DNA of 35,189 bases from Kineosporia sp. A_224. GTDB lineage: Bacteria > Actinomycetota > Actinomycetes > Actinomycetales > Kineosporiaceae. The notes beneath the pieces were generated by a model. The model had not been told where the DNA came from, did no database searches, and saw nothing but the letters and a program-made list of their open reading frames with translations. The translations under genes were made by a program, and so were the position numbers. Numbering within the stretch: position 1 is the first letter of the stretch; every line of letters begins with the position of its first letter. The stretch spans positions 1 through 35,189 of the forward strand of contig NZ_MWLN01000161.1 in NCBI RefSeq assembly GCF_002198655.1, written 5' to 3'. Below, one piece after another: positions 15,460 through 25,105 of the stretch.

Positions 15460-15542
15460 TCCTGTGCTGCGTCCGTGAGGCGCCGACGCCGCGCGACATC
15501 ACGTCACGCAGCGCGTCGGGACGCCTGCGAACGGGTGAGGCG

Positions 15543-16604
15543 TCAGGCCGTCCGGGCGACGACGGCCGCGGCGAAGGCCCGCAGGGCGGACGTCGCGGAC
15601 CCCTCCGGCAGCGGGGCCAGGGCGTCGACGGCCTCCTGCGCCCAGCGGGCCGCCTCCGAGCGCGCCTGGCCGGTCGCGGGGTGGTCGCGCAGCAGCGCCA
15701 CGGTCTCGGCGAGCTCCGCGTCACCCGACAGGTCGCCGTCGAGCAGCTCCACGAGCCGCAGCGACGCGGTGTCCGCGTGCTCGGCCGCGTGCCGGCGCAC
15801 GAGGAGCGTCGGCAGCGTCGGGACGCCCTCGCGCAGGTCGGTGCCGGGCGTCTTGCCGCTCGTCGCGCCGTCGCTCATGAGGTCGATGACGTCGTCGGCG
15901 AGCTGGAAGGCGACCCCGACCCGCTCCCCGTAGGCGACGAGCACGTCGAGGACGTCCGGGCCGCACCCGGCGAACATCGCCCCGAACCGGGCGGAGGTCG
16001 CGATGAGCGAGCCGGTCTTGTCGGCGAGCACCTGGATGTAGTGCTCGACGGGGTCCTCGCCGTCGCGCGGCCCGATCGTCTCGTGGAGCTGGCCGAGGCA
16101 CAGCCGCTCGAAGGTCTCCGCCTGGATCCGGACCGCCTCCGGGCCGAGCCCGGCGACGATCGTCGAGGCCCGGGCGAAGAGCAGGTCACCGGTGAGGATC
16201 GCGACCGTGTTGCCCCACACCTCGTGGGCCGCGGGCGCCCCGCGGCGCAGCGGCGCGGAGTCCATGACGTCGTCGTGGTAGAGCGTCGCGAGGTGGGTCA
16301 GCTCGACGACCGTGGCGGCCTGGAGGATCTCGCGCCGGTCCGGGTCGCCGAGGTGGGCGGCGAGCAGGGCGAGCATCGGCCGGACCCGTTTGCCGCCTGC
16401 CGACACGAGGTGCCGGGACGCGTCGTCCGCGAGCGGGTCGGTCTGGCGCACCGCCGCCCGCAGCGTCGCCTCCACCTCGGCCAGCCCAGCGCGCAGCCGG
16501 GCGTCGAGGTGCTCGTCGACGAGGCTGAGGTCCAGGGCGGCCGTCGCCGGGGTGACGGACGCCCCGACGAGGGCGGGCTGCTGGTCGTTCACGGCCTGGA
16601 CCAC
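15543..16604 (-). CDS. Long-chain polyprenyl diphosphate synthase, menaquinone side chain
   Basis: A 353-residue trans-prenyltransferase that elongates allylic diphosphates with isopentenyl diphosphate. The first Asp-rich motif is DDVMD (111-115) and the second is DDVID (237-241). GGKRVRP (70-76) is the substrate-binding region. The residue five positions before the first motif is Ala106, small rather than aromatic, which in this family points to a long-chain product. With menG and a menJ-like gene at the other end of the cluster, the product is probably the menaquinone tail; the mycobacterial counterpart near menJ is grcC1. It is the last gene of the nuo block, 48 bp behind nuoN. The GTG at 16604 is used; another GTG 12 nt downstream is possible. 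Confidence 0.88.
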   Translation of the reverse strand: MVQAVNDQQPALVGASVTPATAALDLSLVDEHLDARLRAGLAEVEATLRAAVRQTDPLADDASRHLVSAGGKRVRPMLALLAAHLGDPDRREILQAATVVELTHLATLYHDDVMDSAPLRRGAPAAHEVWGNTVAILTGDLLFARASTIVAGLGPEAVRIQAETFERLCLGQLHETIGPRDGEDPVEHYIQVLADKTGSLIATSARFGAMFAGCGPDVLDVLVAYGERVGVAFQLADDVIDLMSDGATSGKTPGTDLREGVPTLPTLLVRRHAAEHADTASLRLVELLDGDLSGDAELAETVALLRDHPATGQARSEAARWAQEAVDALAPLPEGSATSALRAFAAAVVARTA

Positions 16605-16652
16605 GGCGCGGCTCGATCAGGTCGACGGTGGAGGTTCACGCGGACGAGCGTC

Positions 16653-18299
16653 TCACGGCAGGAACGCCGAGGCGCCCTGGGTCAGGTCGAGGACGACGGT
16701 CGGGAAGACGCCCAGGAGCAGCGTCGCGAACGCCGCGACGCTCACCGCGACGACGACCGGCACGCCCGGGGTGGCGACGACGGTCGTCGGCCCCGACGGC
16801 TCGCTGAAGTACATGAGGACGACGACCCGCAGGTAGAAGAACGCCGCCACGGCGCTCGCCAGGACACCGACGAGCGCGAGCACCCAGCCGCCGCCCGCGA
16901 CCGCCGCCGAGAAGACGGCGTACTTGCCGATGAAGCCGCTCGTGAGCGGGATCCCGGCGAAGGCGAGCAGGAAGAGCGTGAAGAGGCCCGCGAGGAGCGG
17001 GGACCGCCGGCCGAGCCCCGCCCACTGGGACAGGTGCGTCGCCTCGCCGCCGACCGCGTCGCCGTCACCGGCGTCGCGCACGAGGGTGACGAGCGCGAAC
17101 GCGCCGACCGTCGAGAACCCGTACGCGAGCAGGTAGAACAGCACGCTCGAGACGCCGGACCGGGAGTAGGCGAGGATGCCCGTGAGGATGAACCCGGCGT
17201 GCGCGATCGAGGAGTAGGCGAGCATCCGCTTGACGTCCGTCTGGACGATCGCGATGACGGCGCCCACGACCATGGTGAGGATCGCGACGCCCCACAGGGC
17301 CGGCGTCCAGTCCCAGCGCGCGCCCGGGAGCGCCACGTAGGAGACCCGCAGCAGCGCGCCGAACGCGGCGATCTTGGTGCACGCGGCCATGAAGCCGGTG
17401 ACCGGCGTCGGGGCGCCCTGGTAGACGTCCGGCGTCCAGATGTGGAAGGGGGCCGCGCCGACCTTGAAGAGCAGGCCGACCGCGAGCAGCGCGATACCGA
17501 GCAGCAGCAACGGGTCCTTGCCGACCGGGCCGCTGTCGCCGCTGATCGCCTGCGCGATGTCGAACAGCCGCACCGAACCGGCGAAGCCGTAGAGCAGCGC
17601 GGTGCCGTAGAGGAAGAAGGCCGAGGAGAACGCCCCGAGGAGGAAGTACTTGAGGCTGGCCTCCTGCGAGAGCAGGCGGCGGCGCCGGGCCAGGCCGCAC
17701 ATGAGGTACAGCGGCAGCGAGAAGACCTCGAGCGCGATGAACATCGTCAGCAGGTCGTTGGCCGCCGGGAAGAGCATCATGCCGCCGACGCTGAACATGA
17801 GCAGCGGGAAGACCTCGGACTGCACGAGGCCGGCCCTGCGCGCCAGGCTCTCGGCCGGCGAGCCGGGGACGGCGGAGGCCTGCGGCGTGAACGGGCCCCC
17901 GGACTCGACGGTGCGCTCGGCCATCGTGAGGACGGACAGCAGGGACAGCACGAGGATCGAGCCCTGGAGGAAGAGCGCCGGCTTGTCGACGACGACCGCG
18001 CCGACGATGCCGCCGATCGCCGCGCCCGCCGAGCCCGCGGTCTGCAGGACGCGGCCGTCGACCGCGACCGCGCCGACGAGGGCGGCACCGGCGACGAGGC
18101 CGAGCACCGCGACGCCGACCTGGATCCGGAAGCGGGACTCCCGCGGGACGAAGGCCTCGACCATGACGCCGACGATCGCCGCCGCGAAGACGACGAGCAG
18201 CGGCGAGACGGCGAAGTAGTCCACCTTCGGCGCCGGGATGGTCCCGGCCGCCGTGAGGACGTCGGCCAGGCTCGGCGCTGCGGACACCAGCGGGGTCAC
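16653..18299 (-). CDS. nuoN: NADH-quinone oxidoreductase subunit N
   Basis: NuoN (548 residues) is one of three antiporter-like proton-pumping subunits in the membrane arm of complex I. About fourteen hydrophobic segments are visible. The conserved core carries LLTMFIALEVFSLPLYLMCG near residue 190, LFKVGAAPFHIWTPDVYQGA (about 290) with its pumping lysine, and MLAYSSIAHAGFILTG (about 370). It starts with GTG overlapping the nuoM stop (GTGA, 18296-18299). Length is somewhat above the E. coli homologue, mostly from an extended N-terminal third. It is the last nuo gene, followed by the prenyl synthase. Confidence 0.96.
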   Translation of the reverse strand: MTPLVSAAPSLADVLTAAGTIPAPKVDYFAVSPLLVVFAAAIVGVMVEAFVPRESRFRIQVGVAVLGLVAGAALVGAVAVDGRVLQTAGSAGAAIGGIVGAVVVDKPALFLQGSILVLSLLSVLTMAERTVESGGPFTPQASAVPGSPAESLARRAGLVQSEVFPLLMFSVGGMMLFPAANDLLTMFIALEVFSLPLYLMCGLARRRRLLSQEASLKYFLLGAFSSAFFLYGTALLYGFAGSVRLFDIAQAISGDSGPVGKDPLLLLGIALLAVGLLFKVGAAPFHIWTPDVYQGAPTPVTGFMAACTKIAAFGALLRVSYVALPGARWDWTPALWGVAILTMVVGAVIAIVQTDVKRMLAYSSIAHAGFILTGILAYSRSGVSSVLFYLLAYGFSTVGAFALVTLVRDAGDGDAVGGEATHLSQWAGLGRRSPLLAGLFTLFLLAFAGIPLTSGFIGKYAVFSAAVAGGGWVLALVGVLASAVAAFFYLRVVVLMYFSEPSGPTTVVATPGVPVVVAVSVAAFATLLLGVFPTVVLDLTQGASAFLP

Positions 18300-19825
18300 G
18301 GGGTCGTCCCTTCAGCCGCGGGCGTGATGCCGGCGACGGTCGGTTCCGGGTCGGTCACGCCGACCTGCTGCATCGTGCGCTCGACGGCCGGGTTGAGGAC
18401 GTCGAGGACGGGCTTGGGGAAGAAGCCGAGGGCGATGATGACCGCGATCAGCGGGGCGACGACGAACGCCTCGCGGGCGTCGAGGTCGCGCCAGCCGGCG
18501 GCGTAGTCGCGCTTCGGGCCGGTGAACATCCGCTGGTACGTGAGGAGGATGTACAGGGCCGCGAGGATGATCCCGACCGTCGCGACGATCGCGGCCGCCG
18601 GGTACCGGGTGAACGTGCCGACGAGCACGAGGAACTCGCTGACGAAGCTCGAAAGCCCCGGCAGCGCCAGGCTCGACATACCGGCCACGAGGAAGACCCC
18701 GGCGAGCAGCGGCGTGCTGCGCTGCAGGCCGCCGTAGTCCTCGATCCGCGCCGAGCCGCGGCGCGCGATGAGCATCCCCGCGACGAGGAACAGGGCGGCG
18801 GTCGAGAAGCCGTGGTTGACCATGTAGAGCGCCGACCCGGACTGCCCGTAGGAGGTCATCGCGAAGACGCCGAGCACGATGAAGCCGAAGTGCGAGATCG
18901 ACGTGTAGGCGATGAGCCGCTTGAGGTCGCTCTGGCCGATCGCGAGCAGCGCGCCGTAGATCACCGACACGACCGCGAGGACGATGACGACGGGGACCGC
19001 CCACTTGCTCGCCTCGGGGAACAGCGGCAGGCACAGCGTGAGCATCCCGAAGGTGCCGACCTTGTCGAGGACGCCGACGAGCAGGACGGCGACGCCCGCG
19101 GGCGCCTCCGCCGCGGCGTCCGGCAGCCAGGTGTGCACCGGCCACATCGGCGCCTTGATCGCGAAGGCGAGGAAGAACCCGAGGAAGATGAGCCGCTCGG
19201 TCGCGGTGCCGGAGAAGTCGAGGCCCGTGAGCTTGTCCGTGAGGAAGCCGTCGGGGCCGCCGGGGCCCTGGACGTACAGCGCGATGACGGCGACGAGCAT
19301 GACGAGGCCGCCGAAGAGGCTGTACAGGAAGAACTTCACCGCGGCGTAGCGCCGGTTCGGGCCGCCGAAGAACCCGATGAGGAAGTACACCGGGACGAGC
19401 ATCGCCTCGAAGAAGACGTAGAAGAGGAACACGTCGCGGGCCGCGAAGACGCCGATCATGAACGTCTCGAGGACGAGCATGAGGGCGAAGAACGTCTTCG
19501 ACTGCTCGGGGTCCAGCTCGTTCCAGCCGGCGAGCACGCAGACCGGGACGAGGACGGCGGACAGCGCCACCATCGTCAGGGCGATCCCGTCGACACCGAG
19601 CGCGTAGCTCACGCCGAGGTCGGGGATCCAGCGGTAGGTCTCGGCGAACTGGTACTCGCCCGCCGTCCCGACGTCGAACTGCAGCGCCATCGCGAGGGTG
19701 AGGACGAGCGCCACGACGGACGCCGCGAGCGCGACGACCCGCGCCTTCGCGGCGGGCGTGAACGGCAGCCACACGGCGAGGGCGCCGACGAGCGGCACCG
19801 CGCCGATGAGGGTCAGCCAGGGCAT
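18296..19825 (-). CDS. nuoM: NADH-quinone oxidoreductase subunit M
   Basis: NuoM (509 residues) is the second antiporter-like subunit of the complex I membrane arm. It starts MPWLTLIGAVPLVGAL at the ATG at 19825, with CAGGAG upstream. YALGVDGIALTMV, the VFFEAMLVPVYFLIGFFGG helix with a buried glutamate, KAPMWPVHTWLPDAAAEAP with the pumping lysine, and DLKRLIAYTSISHFGFIVLG follow in canonical order. Length is normal. It sits 14 bp behind nuoL and overlaps nuoN by 4 bp. Confidence 0.97.
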   Translation of the reverse strand: MPWLTLIGAVPLVGALAVWLPFTPAAKARVVALAASVVALVLTLAMALQFDVGTAGEYQFAETYRWIPDLGVSYALGVDGIALTMVALSAVLVPVCVLAGWNELDPEQSKTFFALMLVLETFMIGVFAARDVFLFYVFFEAMLVPVYFLIGFFGGPNRRYAAVKFFLYSLFGGLVMLVAVIALYVQGPGGPDGFLTDKLTGLDFSGTATERLIFLGFFLAFAIKAPMWPVHTWLPDAAAEAPAGVAVLLVGVLDKVGTFGMLTLCLPLFPEASKWAVPVVIVLAVVSVIYGALLAIGQSDLKRLIAYTSISHFGFIVLGVFAMTSYGQSGSALYMVNHGFSTAALFLVAGMLIARRGSARIEDYGGLQRSTPLLAGVFLVAGMSSLALPGLSSFVSEFLVLVGTFTRYPAAAIVATVGIILAALYILLTYQRMFTGPKRDYAAGWRDLDAREAFVVAPLIAVIIALGFFPKPVLDVLNPAVERTMQQVGVTDPEPTVAGITPAAEGTTP

Positions 19826-19839
19826 CGTGACTCCTGCTC

Positions 19840-21798
19840 TCAGACTCGGACGGCGAGGATGCCGAGGGCGACGACGAGGACGCCGGCCAGCATGGACGTG
19901 GCGTAGGACCGGACGAACCCGGTCTGCCAGCGGCGCAGCCGCCCGGCGATCCCGCCGATGCCGGCGGCGACGCCGCGGACCACCCCGTCGACCCCGCGGT
20001 TGTCCACGAAGACGAGGCTGCGGGTGAGGTACTGGCCGGGGCGCATGAGGAGCGCCTCGTTGACGTCGTCCTGGTAGAGGTCGCGACGGGCGGCCCGGGT
20101 GAGCAGGGAGCCGCGCGGGGCCTCCTGCGGGACCGTGGCCGCGGCGCTGCCGTACCGGGACCAGGCGAAGAACGCGCCGCCGAGGACCAGCGCGACGGTG
20201 ATCGCCATGAGGAGGTACTTCGGGATGACCGGCTCGCCCTCGACGCCGCCGCCGGTGACCGGCTCGAGCCAGTGCTCGAAGCGGCTGCCGGACCACAGCA
20301 GGAAGCCGAGCGCCGCCGACCCGACGGAGAGCACGATCATCGGGACGGTCATGAGCGCCGGGCTCTCGTGCGGGTGCGCCTCCTCGGGCCAGCGCTTGCG
20401 ACCGCGGAACGTCATGAAGAACAGGCGCGACATGTAGAACGCGGTGACGGCGGCGCCGAGCATCGCGGTGAGCCCGAAGACCCACGGCCGCCAGCCCTCG
20501 CCGGTCGCGAACGCCGTCTCGATGATGCCGTCCTTGCTCCAGAACCCGGAGAACGGCGGGATGCCGAGGATCGCGAGCCAGCCGAGGCCGAACGTCGCGT
20601 ACGTCGTCACCATCGCCGTCGACAGGCCGCCGAAGCGGCGCATGTCGACCGAGTCGTTCATGCCGTGCATGACGGACCCGGCGCCGAGGAACATCCCGGC
20701 CTTGAAGAAGCCGTGGGTGAGCAGGTGGAAGATCGCGAAGTAGTAGCCGATCGGGCCCAGGCCCGCGGCGAGCATCATGTAGCCGATCTGGCTCATCGTC
20801 GAGGCGGCCAGCGCCTTCTTGATGTCGTCCTTCGCGCAGCCGACGACGGCCCCGAAGACCAGCGTGACCGCACCGACGATGACGACGACGAGCTGCGCGG
20901 TGGGCGCACCTTCGAAGATCGGGCCGGAGCGGACGACGAGGTAGACGCCGGCGGTGACCATCGTCGCGGCGTGGATGAGCGCCGAGACCGGCGTCGGGCC
21001 GGCCATCGCGTCGCCGAGCCAGGACTGCAGCGGGAACTGCGCCGACTTGCCGCAGGCGCCGAGCAGGAGCATGAGCCCGATCGCGGTGAGCAGCCCCTCG
21101 GACGCCTTGTCCGCGTTCGGCAGGACGTCGGCGAAGGACACCGTGCCGAAGCCGGCGAACATGAGCATGATCGCGATCGAGAGGCCGAGGTCGCCGACCC
21201 GGTTCGCGATGAACGCCTTCTTCGACGCCGCGGCGTAGGCCGGGTTGTGGTTCCAGAAGCCGATGAGCAGGTACGAGGCCAGACCCACGCCCTCCCAGCC
21301 GACGTACAGCAGGAGGTAGTTGTCGGCGAGCACGAGCAGGAGCATCGACGCGACGAACAGGTTGAGGTAGGCGAAGAACCGGCGGCGGTCCGGGTCGTGC
21401 TCCATGTACGCCACGGAGTAGACGAGGATCAGCGACCCGACGAACGTCACGAGCAGGACGAACGCGACCGACAGCGGGTCCAGCTGCAGCCCGGCGGCGA
21501 CGTTGAAGCCGGTCGTCTTGTCACCGGCCGGCACCCAGTCGAACAGGTGCAGGTTGCGCACCCGCTGCTCGGCGTCCAGGCCGCGCAGGTCGAGGAAGAG
21601 CAGCGCGCCCCAGACGAAGGAGGCCCAGGACAGCGCGACGGCGAGCCAGTGGCCCCACGCGTTCGTGCGGCGGCCGCCGAGCAGCAGGACGGCCGCGCCG
21701 AGCAGGGGCAGCCCGACGAGCAGCCACGCGCCGGTCTGAAGGGTGCCCGACGCGGCCTCGGCCGTCGCCCGGGTGCCTTCGGCGATCAGGGGTGTCAC
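19840..21798 (-). CDS. nuoL: NADH-quinone oxidoreductase subunit L
   Basis: NuoL (652 residues) is the distal proton-pumping subunit of complex I and carries the long lateral helix near its C-terminus. [59 protein letters not shown] and [20 protein letters not shown] identify it. The GTG at 21798 is preferred: it lies 11 bp behind the nuoK stop, with GAGAGGCGAAC upstream. The C-terminal part ends with a final hydrophobic segment near the stop, as expected. Length is within family range. Confidence 0.97.
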   Translation of the reverse strand: MTPLIAEGTRATAEAASGTLQTGAWLLVGLPLLGAAVLLLGGRRTNAWGHWLAVALSWASFVWGALLFLDLRGLDAEQRVRNLHLFDWVPAGDKTTGFNVAAGLQLDPLSVAFVLLVTFVGSLILVYSVAYMEHDPDRRRFFAYLNLFVASMLLLVLADNYLLLYVGWEGVGLASYLLIGFWNHNPAYAAASKKAFIANRVGDLGLSIAIMLMFAGFGTVSFADVLPNADKASEGLLTAIGLMLLLGACGKSAQFPLQSWLGDAMAGPTPVSALIHAATMVTAGVYLVVRSGPIFEGAPTAQLVVVIVGAVTLVFGAVVGCAKDDIKKALAASTMSQIGYMMLAAGLGPIGYYFAIFHLLTHGFFKAGMFLGAGSVMHGMNDSVDMRRFGGLSTAMVTTYATFGLGWLAILGIPPFSGFWSKDGIIETAFATGEGWRPWVFGLTAMLGAAVTAFYMSRLFFMTFRGRKRWPEEAHPHESPALMTVPMIVLSVGSAALGFLLWSGSRFEHWLEPVTGGGVEGEPVIPKYLLMAITVALVLGGAFFAWSRYGSAAATVPQEAPRGSLLTRAARRDLYQDDVNEALLMRPGQYLTRSLVFVDNRGVDGVVRGVAAGIGGIAGRLRRWQTGFVRSYATSMLAGVLVVALGILAVRV

Positions 21799-21809
21799 CG
21801 GTTCGCCTC

Positions 21810-22109
21810 TCAGTACTTCAGCAGGTTCGCGTCGTCGACCGAGGCCGACCGACGGGTCCGGAAGATCGTCATGATGATGGCCAGCCCGACGACGACCTCG
21901 GCGGCGGCCACGAGCATGACGAACAGCGCGATGACCTGGCCGTCGATGTTCCCCGCCATCCGGGCGAAGGTCACGAAGGCGAGGTTCGACGCGTTGAGCA
22001 TGAGCTCGACGCCCATGAACACGATGATCGCGTTGCGCCGCACGAGGACGGTCGTGCCGCCGATCGCGAACAGCACCGCCGACAGGTACAGCCAGGACAC
22101 GAGGTTCAC
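21810..22109 (-). CDS. nuoK: NADH-quinone oxidoreductase subunit K
   Basis: NuoK (99 residues) has three transmembrane helices and relays protons between the E-channel and the antiporter-like subunits. The two buried glutamates of the family are visible in [14 protein letters not shown] and [14 protein letters not shown]. The GTG start overlaps the nuoJ stop (GTGA, 22106-22109), with GGGAGCGCGGA upstream. The size is as expected. Confidence 0.97.
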   Translation of the reverse strand: MNLVSWLYLSAVLFAIGGTTVLVRRNAIIVFMGVELMLNASNLAFVTFARMAGNIDGQVIALFVMLVAAAEVVVGLAIIMTIFRTRRSASVDDANLLKY

Positions 22110-22972
22110 TTCCGCGCTCCCTCGTTCGGGCCCAGGACCGAGGTGCCGTCGTCCGCGACGTCGGCCTCGTGGGTGAGCGGGTTCTCGAGCTCGTCGCGCA
22201 CGGCGTTGATCTCGTCGACGTGGTGCTGGGTGCTGAGCATCTGGCCGCGGGTCGCGAGCACCCGGGAGACCGACAGCTCGGACGGCGTGCCGTCCGGCAG
22301 GAGCGCCGGGGTGTCGACCGCGTTGTGCCGGGCGAAGACGCCGGGGGCGGGCAGCGGGGCCTTGACGGCACCCTCGCGGATCCGCTTCTCGGACAGCTCG
22401 CGCTGGGTCGGCCGCGGCACGAGGCGCTCGCGGTGGGCGAGCATCATCGCGCCGACCGCGGCGGTGATGAGCAGCGCGCCGGTGACCTCGAAGGCCCAGA
22501 CGTACTGGCCGAAGATCTTGCCCGCGATCGAGGTGATGTTGCCCGGGTTCGCGTTGACCTCGGTGAGGCCGACCGAGCGGGCGAAGGTCACCTGGCGCAG
22601 GGCCGAGACGAGCAGCACGGCTGCACCGATGCCGAGCACCGTCGCCGCGGCGCGCTGGCCCTTGATCGTCTCGACGAGCGAGTCCGAGGAGTCGATCCCG
22701 ACGAGCATGAGGACGAAGAGGAAGAGCATCATGACGGCGCCGGTGTAGACGAAGATCTGCACGCTGCCGAGGAACGGGGCCTGCTGGGCGAAGTAGACGA
22801 TGCCCAGGCCGATCATCACCAGCGCCATGCACAGCGCCGCGTGGACCGCCTTCTTCGCGAAGACCAGGCCGAGCGCACCGAGCACCATGACCGGGGCGAG
22901 CACCCAGAACAGGACGGTCTCGCCACCACCCATGTCCCCGGCGGCCCCGACGAGGGCCATCGACTGCGTCAC
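22106..22972 (-). CDS. nuoJ: NADH-quinone oxidoreductase subunit J, with long C-terminal tail
   Basis: NuoJ (288 residues) is a five-helix membrane subunit near the quinone chamber. [20 protein letters not shown] and the kinked helix with [20 protein letters not shown] are the family core. After the last helix (about residue 185) a soluble tail of roughly 100 residues follows, charged and apparently without a known domain. E. coli NuoJ is about 184 residues, so this tail is an extension of the actinobacterial type. The GTG start overlaps the nuoI stop (GTGA, 22969-22972). Confidence 0.95.
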   Translation of the reverse strand: MTQSMALVGAAGDMGGGETVLFWVLAPVMVLGALGLVFAKKAVHAALCMALVMIGLGIVYFAQQAPFLGSVQIFVYTGAVMMLFLFVLMLVGIDSSDSLVETIKGQRAAATVLGIGAAVLLVSALRQVTFARSVGLTEVNANPGNITSIAGKIFGQYVWAFEVTGALLITAAVGAMMLAHRERLVPRPTQRELSEKRIREGAVKAPLPAPGVFARHNAVDTPALLPDGTPSELSVSRVLATRGQMLSTQHHVDEINAVRDELENPLTHEADVADDGTSVLGPNEGARK

Positions 22973-23640
22973 AGGTGCACCTCTGCCTCTGTCTCGTCCG
23001 TGCCGGAGCTGCGCGCGTCGACCCAGGCCTGCTGCTCGGGGACCGCCTCGGTCACCGAGCCACGGTAGTAGTCCTTGTCCGTGGTGCCGGGCACCATCGG
23101 GTGCGGCGCGGCGACCATGCCGGGCAGCATCGGCCCGAGCAGGTCCTGCTTCTCGAAGATGAGCCCGGCCCGGCTGGGGCCGGCGAGCTCGTACTCGTTC
23201 GTCATCGTCAGCGCCCGGGTCGGGCAGGCCTCGATGCACAGGCCGCAGAAGATGCAGCGCAGGTAGTTGATCTGGTAGACGCGGCCGTACCGCTCACCGG
23301 GCGAGAACCGCTCGTCCTCGGTGTTGTCCGCGCCCTCGACGTAGATGGCGTCCGCCGGGCAGGCCCACGCGCACAGCTCGCAGCCGATGCACTTCTCGAG
23401 CCCGTCGGGGTGCCGGTTGAGCTGGTGCCGCCCGTGGTACCGGGGCTGGGTCGGCACCTTCTCCTCGGGGTACTCCTCGGTGACGACCGGCTTGAACATC
23501 TCCATGAAGGTGACGCCGAAGCCCGCGACCTTGTCGCGCAGCCGGGGCGACGGCTCCGGCTGCTGCCAGCCGTCGGGCGCGGCGGTGCGGCGCTCGACCG
23601 CACCCCCGTCACCGCTCGTCGCTACCTCGCGGTCAGCCAC
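22969..23640 (-). CDS. nuoI: NADH-quinone oxidoreductase subunit I
   Basis: NuoI (223 residues) carries the N6a and N6b [4Fe-4S] clusters that pass electrons from the peripheral arm toward N2. The two cluster motifs are [12 protein letters not shown] (Cys84, 87, 90, 94) and [12 protein letters not shown] (Cys129, 132, 135, 139). About 30 polar residues precede the amphipathic N-terminal helix and about 40 follow the second motif region, both longer than in E. coli. The GTG at 23640 has GGGGAGG upstream and lies inside the last codons of nuoH (8-bp overlap). Confidence 0.96.
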   Translation of the reverse strand: MADREVATSGDGGAVERRTAAPDGWQQPEPSPRLRDKVAGFGVTFMEMFKPVVTEEYPEEKVPTQPRYHGRHQLNRHPDGLEKCIGCELCAWACPADAIYVEGADNTEDERFSPGERYGRVYQINYLRCIFCGLCIEACPTRALTMTNEYELAGPSRAGLIFEKQDLLGPMLPGMVAAPHPMVPGTTDKDYYRGSVTEAVPEQQAWVDARSSGTDETEAEVHL

Positions 23641-25105
23641 CGCGCACCTCCCCGGACGCCGAGCCGTCGGCGTCGTCGCTCGTCGTGTCGTCGTCGAGGT
23701 CCGCCTCGTCGAGGTCGTCCACGTCGTCGGAACCGGCCTCCTGCGCCCAGGACGCCTCGCCCACGGCGGCACCCGCCCCGACCCCGGCCGCGACCGGCAC
23801 CCGGCCGTTCGTGCGGATGAGCCGCTGGCCCGGCATCGGCGGCACCGGGAAGCCGCCCGCGAACGGGTCGAGCTCCTCGGGCACCTCGCGGGCCGGTCCG
23901 TCGTCCGGCTCCTTGAAGAACCCGAACACCCAGAACAGGACGAGCACCGCGACGAGGATCACGGCCGCACCGACCATCCGGGTGCGGAAGGTGGCCTCCG
24001 CCGAGTTCACCAGGCCGCGCAGGATCGAGGCCACGAGGACCCAGACGAGCGCGAACGGGATGAGGCGCTTCCAGCCGAAGGACATGAACTGGTCGTACCG
24101 CAGCCGCGGCAACGTGCCGCGCAGCCAGATGAAGACGAAGAGGAACGACCAGAGCTTGAGGGTGAACCAGAGCATCGGCCACCAGCCGGTGTTGAGGCTC
24201 TCGAAGGGCCCCGGGGCGCGCCAGCCGCCGAGGAAGCACGTCGTCGCGATCGCCGAGACGGTGACCATGTTGACGTACTCGGCGAGGAAGAAGAGCGCGA
24301 ACTTCAGCGAGGAGTACTCGGTGTGGAAGCCGCCGACGAGCTCGCCCTCGGCCTCGGGGAGGTCGAACGGCGCGCGGTTGGTCTCGCCGACCATCGAGAT
24401 GCAGTAGATCGCGAAGGCCGGGAAGATCTGGATCGCGTACCAGGACGGCATCGGGACGTCCATGCCGAACAGTGGCACGGTGCTGCCGGACGCCTGCGCC
24501 TCGACGATCGCCGAGGTCGACATCGTGCCCGCGTAGAGGAAGACGCTGATGAGCGCCAGGCCCATCGCGATCTCGTAGCTGATGACCTGCGCCGTGGAGC
24601 GCAGCCCGCCGAGCAGCGGGTACGTCGAGCCGGACGACCAGCCCGCGAGCACCAGCCCGTAGACGCCGACCGCGGCGACCGCGAGCACGTAGAGCACCGC
24701 GACCGGCAGGTCGGTGAGCTGAAGCGGCGTGCGGACGTCGGTGAAGGGGATCTTCGCCTCGGGCCCGAACGGCACGACGGCGAAGGCGATGAAGGCGGTC
24801 GTCGCGCTGATGAGCGGCGCGAGCACGAACACGACCTTGTCGGCCGCCTTCGGCGTGATGTCCTCCTTGAGCGCGAGCTTCACGCCGTCCGCGAGGGACT
24901 GCAGGAGGCCGAACGGGCCGAGCCGGTTCGGGCCGGGCCGGGACTGCATCCGGCCGACGACGCGCCGCTCGGCCCAGATCATGATGAGCGTCGTCAGCAC
25001 GAGGTAGACGAAGATGAACAGCGCCTTGCCGAGGACGATCCAGCCGTTGTCGTTGCTGAAGTCGGCCTTCGGTGCCTCGGCGACGAGCCCTGCGAGGGCG
25101 CTCAT
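23633..25105 (-). CDS. nuoH: NADH-quinone oxidoreductase subunit H, with acidic C-terminal tail
   Basis: NuoH (490 residues) is the membrane subunit that forms most of the quinone-binding chamber. [20 protein letters not shown], the loop with [20 protein letters not shown], and [20 protein letters not shown] are diagnostic. After the last helix (about residue 395) there is a soluble extension of nearly 100 residues. It is first Pro/Gly-rich and then strongly acidic, with many Asp in the last 35 residues. E. coli NuoH is 325 residues, so this tail is a large addition. The ATG overlaps the nuoG stop (ATGA, 25102-25105). Confidence 0.96.
   Translation of the reverse strand: MSALAGLVAEAPKADFSNDNGWIVLGKALFIFVYLVLTTLIMIWAERRVVGRMQSRPGPNRLGPFGLLQSLADGVKLALKEDITPKAADKVVFVLAPLISATTAFIAFAVVPFGPEAKIPFTDVRTPLQLTDLPVAVLYVLAVAAVGVYGLVLAGWSSGSTYPLLGGLRSTAQVISYEIAMGLALISVFLYAGTMSTSAIVEAQASGSTVPLFGMDVPMPSWYAIQIFPAFAIYCISMVGETNRAPFDLPEAEGELVGGFHTEYSSLKFALFFLAEYVNMVTVSAIATTCFLGGWRAPGPFESLNTGWWPMLWFTLKLWSFLFVFIWLRGTLPRLRYDQFMSFGWKRLIPFALVWVLVASILRGLVNSAEATFRTRMVGAAVILVAVLVLFWVFGFFKEPDDGPAREVPEELDPFAGGFPVPPMPGQRLIRTNGRVPVAAGVGAGAAVGEASWAQEAGSDDVDDLDEADLDDDTTSDDADGSASGEVRGG

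Noticed and set aside
15420-18506. 1,028-codon plus-strand frame opposite the prenyl synthase and nuoN
   Set aside because: Highly charged shadow sequence rich in Arg, Glu and Asp; both genes on the other strand are clear.
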